Part shown: positions 1 through 6,421 of the stretch, piece by piece
How the letters are laid out: each line of letters starts with the position of its first letter
Numbering within the stretch: the first letter of the stretch is position 1
Assembly: GCA_022360105.1 (NCBI GenBank)
Contig: JAKSDL010000015.1
Location: forward strand, 1-10,155
Reading direction: 5' to 3'
Source of the DNA: Pseudomonadota bacterium
Lineage (GTDB): Bacteria; SAR324; XYD2-FULL-50-16; JAHJRI01
DNA length: 10,155 nt
Notes under the pieces: generated by a model
Seen by the model: the letters and a program-made list of their open reading frames with translations, nothing else
What the model was told of the DNA's origin: nothing
The model's database searches: none
Program-made: the position numbers and the translations under genes

Positions 1-584
1 TCATAATTAAGGCCCAACTTATCGGCTATATCCAATGTTTTGAATTGAACCCCGGTGTGACTGAATATATAGCAACCGAAATAAATAAGAGTGTCACAGG
101 ATTTAAAGGTGGTTTTGTCAACATGTTGTCTGAGTCGACCCAGTTTCGAGCCTGCCATTAAATTAAATCCCTTTATGACCAGTTCCTTACCAAACGACTT
201 CTTTTCAGGCTTATGTGGATTCCACCCACTGATTCCCTTGGCTTTGTAGTAGCTAAAATGATGTTTTGGAGTTTCGTTTGCTATCGCTTTTTGTTTAAGC
301 TTTATCATCAATACATCCCGCTGCACACCCGCAGGGCAGGCTACAGTGCATTCACCGCATTGAATGCAATCGAAGGTGAATTTTTTTACGGCTTCTGTCA
401 GCGGGTTGTTATCAATGGTACATTCATTGAGTTCTGCTATGGTCAGATTTTGATCCACAACCGGGCAAACCCTCATACAATCACCATCACCAAAACAGCT
501 ATCCAGCTGGTATTCTGCAAAAACGTTCAGCTCTTCCGTAAAATCCAGAGATGGATTTCTCACATTGATCGGATTTATTTTCAT
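1..584 (-). CDS. HdrD/GlpC-like (Fe-S)-binding protein with CCG domain, partial (C-terminus off left edge)
   Basis: 194 codons are visible and the frame is still open at the left edge. The ATG at 582-584 is the only plausible start, because an in-frame TAA lies two codons upstream; its Shine-Dalgarno is weak, so coupling to the flavoprotein gene 14 bp upstream is likely. Residues 30-84 hold two ferredoxin-like cluster motifs. The second is canonical CxxCxxCxxxCP (Cys73, 76, 79, 83). The first has Cys30, Cys36 and Cys40 at canonical spacing but Asp33 where the second Cys should be (CxxDxxCxxxCP). After a basic linker, residues 165-194 (LIYFGCYIF onward) look like the beginning of a cysteine-rich CCG domain, as in heterodisulfide reductase HdrD/HdrB, GlpC and GlcF. 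The expected role is cytoplasmic or membrane-associated electron transfer, probably with the adjacent FAD protein as partner. The partner and substrate cannot be identified, because most of the CCG domain is outside the window. Confidence 0.85.
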   Translation of the reverse strand, partial: MKINPINVRNPSLDFTEELNVFAEYQLDSCFGDGDCMRVCPVVDQNLTIAELNECTIDNNPLTEAVKKFTFDCIQCGECTVACPAGVQRDVLMIKLKQKAIANETPKHHFSYYKAKGISGWNPHKPEKKSFGKELVIKGFNLMAGSKLGRLRQHVDKTTFKSCDTLIYFGCYIFSHTGVQFKTLDIADKLGLNY

Positions 585-598
585 ATTTTAATTCGAGG

Positions 599-1879
599 CT
601 AATACATAATATATTCAACACCATGTTGTGCTAAATCGTTTGGATCAAATTCAGGATCAAGCAACGCTTTTTTATCTGTTTCCGAAGGGATCTCAACTTT
701 TTGTGCGATGAGGCGCCGAATTGCCTGATCCCCATTTCTATCCCCCAGCATCATCGCCCCTACTATCCTGTCTTTTTTGAAAATTATCTTGCGATAGGAA
801 AACTCATCTGTCTGCTGTCCAAAGCTTGAATAGGGTTCACCTGAAACATTGAATTCGCCGACAATAGTATACAATAGATCAAACATCAAACTGGCATTGT
901 ACATGGGGCCCTCGTCAAAAAGAAGGCAAGGGATATCACACATGTTAAATCCGGCGGTTTTGCCCTGTATTCTTGAAGTCACCCAGGTTCGGGTAGGCAC
1001 CACATGTCCGCTTTCATTCGGATAGACCACGCAATCTCCTGCCCCATAGATACCAGGGATGGATGATTCCTGATGCTCATCGACTTTCAATCCGCGATCA
1101 AATACCAAACCGGATTGGTGAAAAAGGTCACCTTCAGTCGCAATTCCGATACAAACAACCACCAGATCGCAATCAATTACTGCACCACTCTCCAGCTTGA
1201 CTCCTTTAAGGCGACCGTTTGCGTGGATGTATTCTACCGGCGCATCATCAAAAACAACCTCAGCCCCGTTTTCATGAATACCATCTTCACCGTTCACTCT
1301 TTTCAGCAGAATTTCCGCGCCATTTTCATCAACCAAAGGCACACCTAATTTGTTTCCTCTCTGCAGGACCGTACAATCAATACCTCTGGAAATGGCTATA
1401 TCAACCACTTCCATGCCCAGCACACCACCGCCGATCACCACAATCCGTTTTAATTCTGATAAACGGGACTTGATAATCTCGGCATCTTTCAAGGTTCTGA
1501 AACTGATAACTTCCGGAAGATCGCTCCCCGGAATGTTAAGTTGCACCGGAACGGCACCCGTTGCAATACACAATCGATCAAAATCCAGGACCTTTTCATG
1601 ATTACCGTCGCTGTAAATCACCTGTCGTTCATCCGGTAAAACGTGCAACGCTGTCCCGACTGTTTGCTTAATTGAAAACCTCTCAAGCCAGTTTGGTGGT
1701 TTTACGGTCATTTTGGTCATCGGAATGATATCCAGGATGTATTTTGTCAGACTTGCCCGCCAATACGGAAGACCTGGTTCATCACTCAACATCACAATTT
1801 CATCATCCTGTCTGTTTTTGCGTATGGTCTCTGCAACGGAAATTCCTGCGATACCATTACCGATGATCACATGCCGCAT
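599..1879 (-). CDS. FAD/NAD(P)H-dependent oxidoreductase (pyridine nucleotide-disulfide reductase superfamily)
   Basis: Complete 426-aa flavoprotein with the two-dinucleotide-domain fold. An FAD-binding GxGxxG sits at residues 7-12 (GNGIAG), the conserved ATG motif at 106-108 (IATGAVP), a second, NAD(P)H-binding GxGxxG at 150-155 followed by ME, and the second FAD motif GIYGAGDC at 276-283. There is no CxxxxC redox disulfide near the N-terminus, so it is not a disulfide reductase proper. It resembles the rubredoxin/ferredoxin reductase or NirB-N-terminal type, which passes electrons from NAD(P)H to a protein acceptor. The C-terminal domain (about 325-426) is the usual interface/dimerization region. 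The start is well supported: AGGAG at 1887-1891 lies 7 nt from the ATG. The next gene, 14 bp downstream on the same strand, encodes an iron-sulfur/CCG protein, so the two probably form an electron-transfer unit. The exact acceptor is not identifiable. Confidence 0.9.
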   Translation of the reverse strand: MRHVIIGNGIAGISVAETIRKNRQDDEIVMLSDEPGLPYWRASLTKYILDIIPMTKMTVKPPNWLERFSIKQTVGTALHVLPDERQVIYSDGNHEKVLDFDRLCIATGAVPVQLNIPGSDLPEVISFRTLKDAEIIKSRLSELKRIVVIGGGVLGMEVVDIAISRGIDCTVLQRGNKLGVPLVDENGAEILLKRVNGEDGIHENGAEVVFDDAPVEYIHANGRLKGVKLESGAVIDCDLVVVCIGIATEGDLFHQSGLVFDRGLKVDEHQESSIPGIYGAGDCVVYPNESGHVVPTRTWVTSRIQGKTAGFNMCDIPCLLFDEGPMYNASLMFDLLYTIVGEFNVSGEPYSSFGQQTDEFSYRKIIFKKDRIVGAMMLGDRNGDQAIRRLIAQKVEIPSETDKKALLDPEFDPNDLAQHGVEYIMY

Positions 1880-1886
1880 TATTTGT

Positions 1887-1891
1887 CTCCT
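1887..1891 (-). promoter_or_regulatory. Shine-Dalgarno of the FAD oxidoreductase gene
   Basis: The minus strand reads AGGAG, 7 nt before the ATG at 1877-1879. It fixes that start codon. Confidence 0.8.
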
Positions 1892-1951
1892 TTTGAAATT
1901 GAAATCTGGTAAATGAAGCGAAGCCCATATTCACCGTTTGATAGGTAGCTA

Positions 1952-1981
1952 ACAATACTGTGCCTTGATAAAGTATGGCAA
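1952..1981 (-). promoter_or_regulatory. Candidate sigma70-type promoter for the redox gene pair
   Basis: On the minus strand, TTGCCA (1976-1981, 5 of 6 matches to TTGACA) is separated by 18 nt from TATTGT (1952-1957, 4 of 6 matches to TATAAT). It would start transcription about 65-70 nt upstream of the FAD oxidoreductase ATG. A weaker alternative is TTGACT at 2033-2038 with TAACGT 17 nt downstream. Both are matches by eye in an AT-rich region, so confidence is low. Confidence 0.3.
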
Positions 1982-2028
1982 ATAAACCGATATTATTCAC
2001 GACACGCCCACGTTAACGGGTTTACCAC

Positions 2029-2056
2029 TTAAAGTCAATTAAATGATCATTATAAT
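2029..2056 (+). promoter_or_regulatory. Candidate promoter directed toward the phosphopantetheinyl transferase gene
   Basis: A perfect TATAAT at 2051-2056 is preceded by TTAAAG (2029-2034, 3 of 6 matches to TTGACA) with a 16-nt spacer. Transcription would start near 2063, leaving a leader of about 270 nt before the gene start at 2333. The -35 is poor, and a chance TATAAT in AT-rich DNA is possible. No better promoter was found closer to the gene. Confidence 0.3.
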
Positions 2057-2160
2057 ACAAAGTTATCAGCCAGAGAGTAAGTTTATGAGCAACAAATCAA
2101 TCAAAAGCTGTTTCGACTCGGTCCCGCCAAATCGTAAACAAAGAGTCAATACCCCTTACC

Positions 2161-2180
2161 GCCTGATCATCGGGCTTTTT
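2161..2180 (+). terminator. Candidate intrinsic terminator or attenuator in the leader of the phosphopantetheinyl transferase gene
   Basis: The plus strand can fold GCCTGA / TCA loop / TCGGGC (six pairs, one of them G-U), followed directly by five T at 2176-2180. There is no T-run on the other side, so it would act only on rightward transcripts. It lies between the candidate promoter at 2029-2056 and the gene at 2333. Rightward transcription would therefore either stop after about 120 nt or read through into the gene. The stem is short, and no competing anti-terminator could be established. Confidence 0.35.
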
Positions 2181-2332
2181 CCAAATCCCCGGATATCAAC
2201 GGAATACAATTGGATTCGTCGTTTCATTCCTTGATCCACCAGTAATCTATTCCCTTTCTCCCACGCATTTTATAGGCTCAATATGACATCTCAATCAATT
2301 TAATCATCACTAACAACTATATCCGTCGGTTT

Positions 2333-3109
2333 ATGCCACATTTATTGCCAAAGCTGGAATTAAGCAAAAGTCGGATCGATCTCTGGTGTGTATTTCAAGA
2401 TGAAATAACCGATCAAGACCTGCTAAATGACTACGAAAAACTTCTCAGCCCTGATGAAAGAGATCAGTGGCCAAAGTTTCATTTTGAAAAGCATCGACAC
2501 CAGTACCTGGTTTCAAGAGCATTGGTCAGAACCACGATATCCAGGTATCTGATTGGACATCCTGGTGATTGGCGATATGTGAAGAATAAATATGGTAGAC
2601 CGGAAATCATTCAACAGCAAAATCATAAAAACCTGCGATTTAATCTTTCACACACCGAAGGAATGATTATTCTGGGCATTTGTTTGGATGACGATTTAGG
2701 TGTGGACGTTGAAGACATTAAGCGTGATAGGTCATTAATCGGAATCGCCGATCGATATTTTTCCCCCCTGGAAGTTGAAGAGCTGAGATCTTTACCAGAG
2801 GATCAGCAGCAGACAAGATTTTTCGATTACTGGACCTTAAAGGAATCCTTTATCAAAGCCAGGGGTATGGGACTTTCATTGCCGCTCGATCAGTTTTCGT
2901 TTCATTTAGGAACGAACAAACCGTTCCAAATAAGCTTTGATTCAAACGATGATCACACACTATGGCAATTTTGGCAGATTAGACTTTCGGAAAAACATAT
3001 CGGTGCAATAGCCATTCAGCGCAGCCAGCAGAGCAATTATCAGCTGACCATTAAAAAAACCATTCCCCTGCTTAAAGATCTTGATTTCGATTATCACATG
3101 CTCAGGTGA
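2333..3109 (+). CDS. Sfp-type 4'-phosphopantetheinyl transferase
   Basis: Complete 258-aa protein that transfers the 4'-phosphopantetheine arm of coenzyme A to a conserved serine of acyl or peptidyl carrier proteins, converting apo to holo forms in the cytoplasm. The family signatures occur in order: KYGRPEI (86-92), NLSHTEG (104-110), the Mg2+/CoA-binding GVDVE (123-127) and WTLKESFIK (167-175, the WxxKExxxK signature), followed by GMGLSLPL. The length fits the two-lobed Sfp/Gsp class used for polyketide and nonribosomal peptide pathways rather than the short AcpS class. The ATG at 2333 has no clear Shine-Dalgarno. An in-frame TAG at 2273-2275 bounds it, with no other ATG between, so this start is the best available. 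The gene is convergent with the AT-AT-ER gene (8 bp between stop codons). Its placement suggests it serves carrier proteins of that pathway, although no carrier protein is in the window. Confidence 0.93.
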   Translation: MPHLLPKLELSKSRIDLWCVFQDEITDQDLLNDYEKLLSPDERDQWPKFHFEKHRHQYLVSRALVRTTISRYLIGHPGDWRYVKNKYGRPEIIQQQNHKNLRFNLSHTEGMIILGICLDDDLGVDVEDIKRDRSLIGIADRYFSPLEVEELRSLPEDQQQTRFFDYWTLKESFIKARGMGLSLPLDQFSFHLGTNKPFQISFDSNDDHTLWQFWQIRLSEKHIGAIAIQRSQQSNYQLTIKKTIPLLKDLDFDYHMLR

Positions 3110-3113
3110 TAAT
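3090..3113. terminator. Inverted repeat at the convergent gene junction, possible shared transcript end
   Basis: The arms ATTATCAC (3090-3097) and GTGATAAT (3106-3113) are perfect 8-bp complements around an 8-nt loop, and the stop codon of the phosphopantetheinyl transferase gene lies inside the right arm. On the plus strand the T-run is short (four T, 3113-3116). On the minus strand there is no T-run. The stem is AT-rich, so it may be a weak rightward terminator or a 3'-end stabilizing hairpin for both convergent transcripts. Confidence 0.4.
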
Positions 3114-3117
3114 TTTG

Positions 3118-6100
3118 CTAGTTACCCAGACCCAAAAAACTCTGAAATCGTTGATTTAGCACCTCGGCTGTTCCTTTCATAAGTCTCTCACCGATGACAT
3201 CCACGTGCCGTTTACGCCAATCCTGTAATTCCGTTCCGGCAATCCATTGATTAAACGCCCCCATAGCCGGACCGCAATTGATTTGAAAATCAATTTTTTG
3301 TTCACTCTCGCCATTTAACGCCAGATGGTTTGCATATCCGCAATACCACCGAAAAATCAAAGCCATTTTCTGCTTGGGAGTTCGCTCCGCTTGTTCAATC
3401 ACTTCAGGAGGGTGAAAGACTTTTACATCCTGATAAATATCCTCAAAACTGCGATTAAAAATCTTTTCCTCGAGTTGCTTTCTGGTTTTTTCATCGATCT
3501 CCTCCAGAGAGTCATAGCGACGATATATATCATAAAGTTTGTTGGCACGGGCGGGGAATAAAACGCCTTTTTTCAGCACCTGAACCTTGGCCCCGATCTC
3601 AAACATATCTCCAGCCGGAGCGTAATCCGTATCCTGAATGCTTACTTCCTGAAGCAAGTCTTTGGCTACCTCGCTGATGCCGGCCTCCACCGTACACTGG
3701 TTGATTGAACCTGTCAGAATAAAATCTGCCCCCAATACAAATGCGGCCGCAGCAGCTTGAGGAACACCGATGCCACCGGCTGCACCAACTCGGATTTTTT
3801 TGCTGTAGTTGAATTTTTTCATGACGTGATCACGCTTGCCCATAATAGCCGGTAGCAGGGCATATGCGACCCCTTGATCGGTATGACCTCCGGAATCCGC
3901 TTCCACACAGATGTCGTCTGCCATTGGAACTCGTTGGGACCATTCAGCCTCCTCCTGTGTAATGTCGCCATTACTCAGCAATTCTTCTACCAAATGTTGC
4001 GGGGCCGGAATTAAAAAGCCTTGTGCCACTTCAGGTCGGGAAAGCTTTGCCATAATTCGGTTGGTCGCCACGACCTGTCCTTTATGATTAACCGATAATC
4101 CCTTTAACCGATATTTAACAAGAGGCAGGCTCACTTGCAGGTAAGCCGATGCTTCAATGTTTTTTACACCATATTTTAAATAGAGATCGATGGTCTCGCT
4201 TTCGATTGGTGTCACCATCATATTCATGCCATAAGGCTCACCGTTTTTTAGATTATCCTGGATGTAACGTATTGCTTCTTCAATGGCATTTAGTTGCAAT
4301 GCACCTGTTCCAAAATATCCCAGCATACCGGCCTTGCCTGTCCTTACCACCATCTCTTTTGAGGCAATTCCACGTACCATGCCACCTGTCACATAGGCGT
4401 ATTTGAGATTGTAGTCCGCTTTAAATTCCGGACAACCGAGATTTTGCGGAAGGATAGAATTGATTGTTTGACCAACACGAGGTTTAAGCGATTTATCTTC
4501 CCCTGCTTGGATTGGGGGTGGATTTGGTTCATCAGCACCAACAGCCACGTCACTTGACTGAGAAGCAGCTTCTGCCTCCACTACCAGGGGTGTGGTCTCG
4601 GCTTGAATTTTTGCAATCAACTTGGTGAGGACCTGGCTAAATCCGATTTCCTCAAATTGCATCTCTCCCTTTCCCATCAAGTAACGAATCGATTCGGTCC
4701 ACTTGACAGAAGATCGCAGTTGGTCTGCCAGATTGGAAATAATCTCACTTTGCCTGTAGGGTCTTGCATGAACATTTGAGATCACGGGTGTTGTAAGGTC
4801 AGCAAATTTAAAATCCTGCAGGAACGTTTCAAATTCTTTTCCAGCCTGTTGCATGTGGCGGGAATGAAAGGCCGCGCTCACTGCCAGCTGCACATAATTA
4901 GCACCTGCTTCTTCAAAAACAGTTTGTGCCGACTTGATATCTTCCCTCAACCCGGAAATCACAATTTGTGTCCGAGCATTGTAATTTGCAATATCGATGT
5001 TAGTGAGTCCGTTATCTCTCAAAACCCTGCCCACAATATTTTCATCCAACCCCAATACTGCAGCCATAGCCCCCCCGGATGCCCGGGCCATGAGTTCACC
5101 CCTCTTTTTAACCAAAATCAATCCGGTTTCAAAATCAACGGCTCCTGCAGCAAACAGAGCGTTATATTCACCCAGACTATGTCCGGCCACAAAATCAGGT
5201 TTGATTCCTGTTTCCTTTATTTTATTTAAATAAGCAAAAGCATTACAGACATACAGGGCTGGCTGGGTAAACTGGGTTTGGCTTAGTACTTTGTTTGGAT
5301 CTTCCAGGCAAAGCTCTTTTATGGAGTAGCCCAGAATCCGATCTGCTTTTTCTGTCAATTCCCTGAACTCGTCAAAGAGAGATTCTCCCATTCCCTTGTA
5401 TTGAGACCCCTGACCGGGAAATACATATGTAATCATAGTTTTATCCTTTTGCTTTTTGGCAGAAAAATGATGTTGTATTTTTTCAAGGTTTTTGGCATCG
5501 AATCCAAATGGAGTCAGCAGAGTAAATACCTGGGACTGCGATGTTTTCTCCAGATTGTAGCTAACAAAATTAGCCAGAGTGCCCGAAGGACCTAAATCGA
5601 CATAGTCGAAATCTCCATGATTTTCCAACTCCTGTATCGCCTCCTGAAACCGGATCGGTTTGCGGTACACATCCCAATAGTAATACTGCGGGATACTTCC
5701 CATTTTCCCAGCGTTAACACAAGAAATATAAGGGATTGACGGAGGCTGATAAACCTCTTGTTCAATAAGCTGCTTTACTTCGTGCTCTGCCGAGTCAAGT
5801 AGGGAAGAATGGTAAGCAAACTGAACAGGCAGGATTTGAAATACTACTTTGTCTCGTTTTAATGATTCCTCAACCCTGGCAACATGTTCATCCCGGCAGG
5901 AAACAACGAAATGCGAATCAAAATTGATGGCTGCAATTTCACAATAATCCCGCAACTCCGCTTTGGAATCAAAAAGATCGGGATGATCGATAATCCCAAT
6001 CATCTTGCCTTTGCAACATCGATCAGCAAAGATATCAAGCCGCTTCACGATGTTTTCCAAGGTTTTCCGATGATCTACAATACCGGCGAGGATAGAGGCG

Positions 6101-6414
6101 GTAATCTCTCCCAAACTGGCTCCCAGCAGGTAATCAGGTTGAATTCCGTCATCCATCAGCATTCTGGTCAAAGCAATTTCGACCATGATGATTGCCATAC
6201 TGGTCTGTAGACTGTCTACAAAAGGCTCATTCAGACCTTTTGCAGGATCAAAAAGGATATCCAGAATTGGCAATCCGGTGACATTCTTTACCAGCGGCTC
6301 CTGTTCCAACATATACTGTTTGAAACCTTCCTGCTTCTCGAACAATTCTTTACCCATATGAAAATACTGGGAACCCTGTCCGGAAAACATGAATACTATG
6401 GGTTTATCAGCCAT
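3118..6414 (-). CDS. Trans-AT polyketide-type fused acyltransferase-acyltransferase-enoyl reductase (AT-AT-ER, PfaD-like ER)
   Basis: 1098 aa with three catalytic domains. AT1 (about 1-310) has FSGQGSQ (10-16), a nucleophile motif GASLGE with Ser100, and FAYHS with His202. AT2 (about 327-605) has FPGQGSQ (332-338), GHSLGE with Ser413, Arg438 at the position of the FabD carboxylate-binding Arg, and AAFHS with His517, all typical of malonyl-CoA transacylases. A linker rich in Ala, Glu and Pro (about 606-655) leads to a PfaD/PksE-type FMN enoyl reductase (about 656-1095), with EADSGGHTD (838-846) and glycine-rich flavin-phosphate segments GAAGGIG (877-883) and GADFILTGS (895-903). Stand-alone proteins of this architecture (compare MmpC of mupirocin, PksE-like proteins) load malonyl units onto trans-AT modules and reduce alpha,beta-enoyl intermediates; the first AT-like domain is often an editing acyl hydrolase. 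The start ATG lies 7 bp after the exporter stop, with only a weak AGAAAG ribosome site, suggesting translational coupling. No KS or ACP is fused here. The function is well supported; the product is unknown. Confidence 0.92.
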   Translation of the reverse strand: MADKPIVFMFSGQGSQYFHMGKELFEKQEGFKQYMLEQEPLVKNVTGLPILDILFDPAKGLNEPFVDSLQTSMAIIMVEIALTRMLMDDGIQPDYLLGASLGEITASILAGIVDHRKTLENIVKRLDIFADRCCKGKMIGIIDHPDLFDSKAELRDYCEIAAINFDSHFVVSCRDEHVARVEESLKRDKVVFQILPVQFAYHSSLLDSAEHEVKQLIEQEVYQPPSIPYISCVNAGKMGSIPQYYYWDVYRKPIRFQEAIQELENHGDFDYVDLGPSGTLANFVSYNLEKTSQSQVFTLLTPFGFDAKNLEKIQHHFSAKKQKDKTMITYVFPGQGSQYKGMGESLFDEFRELTEKADRILGYSIKELCLEDPNKVLSQTQFTQPALYVCNAFAYLNKIKETGIKPDFVAGHSLGEYNALFAAGAVDFETGLILVKKRGELMARASGGAMAAVLGLDENIVGRVLRDNGLTNIDIANYNARTQIVISGLREDIKSAQTVFEEAGANYVQLAVSAAFHSRHMQQAGKEFETFLQDFKFADLTTPVISNVHARPYRQSEIISNLADQLRSSVKWTESIRYLMGKGEMQFEEIGFSQVLTKLIAKIQAETTPLVVEAEAASQSSDVAVGADEPNPPPIQAGEDKSLKPRVGQTINSILPQNLGCPEFKADYNLKYAYVTGGMVRGIASKEMVVRTGKAGMLGYFGTGALQLNAIEEAIRYIQDNLKNGEPYGMNMMVTPIESETIDLYLKYGVKNIEASAYLQVSLPLVKYRLKGLSVNHKGQVVATNRIMAKLSRPEVAQGFLIPAPQHLVEELLSNGDITQEEAEWSQRVPMADDICVEADSGGHTDQGVAYALLPAIMGKRDHVMKKFNYSKKIRVGAAGGIGVPQAAAAAFVLGADFILTGSINQCTVEAGISEVAKDLLQEVSIQDTDYAPAGDMFEIGAKVQVLKKGVLFPARANKLYDIYRRYDSLEEIDEKTRKQLEEKIFNRSFEDIYQDVKVFHPPEVIEQAERTPKQKMALIFRWYCGYANHLALNGESEQKIDFQINCGPAMGAFNQWIAGTELQDWRKRHVDVIGERLMKGTAEVLNQRFQSFLGLGN
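5434..5448 (-). promoter_or_regulatory. Internal Shine-Dalgarno and ATG at the AT1/AT2 domain boundary
   Basis: On the minus strand AAGGA (5444-5448) is followed, 7 nt later, by an in-frame ATG (5434-5436, Met327 of the fused protein). That Met begins MITYVFPGQGSQ, the typical N-terminus of a free-standing malonyl-CoA transacylase. This site is stronger than the one at the annotated gene start. It may be a relic of gene fusion or an active second start yielding a 772-aa AT-ER protein. Confidence 0.5.
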
Positions 6415-6421
6415 CGTCTTT

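Larger units (their letters stand above)
1895..2332. other. Divergent intergenic region, about 440 bp, without a convincing gene
   Basis: This stretch separates the leftward redox pair from the rightward phosphopantetheinyl transferase gene. It contains candidate promoters in both directions, the short palindrome CGTTAACG at 2011-2018, and a hairpin followed by five T at 2161-2180. The longest open frame (2043-2234, or 50 codons including the stop from an internal ATG at 2085) has no good Shine-Dalgarno and no recognisable protein features. No tRNA, known riboswitch, IS end or CRISPR repeat was seen. Confidence 0.6.

Noticed and set aside
213..602. 129-codon open frame on the plus strand
   Set aside because: It lies antisense to the iron-sulfur protein gene, whose cysteine motifs prove the minus frame. 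The plus-strand translation shows no family features.
2043..2234. Small plus-strand open frame (63 aa, or 49 aa from the ATG at 2085) in the divergent intergenic region
   Set aside because: No convincing Shine-Dalgarno, no recognisable motif, and the hairpin with T-run at 2161-2180 falls inside it. It could be a leader peptide but is not supported.
4849..5229. 126-codon plus-strand open frame within the AT-AT-ER gene
   Set aside because: Antisense shadow of AT2, whose catalytic motifs (GHSLGE, AAFHS) lie in the minus frame over the same bases.
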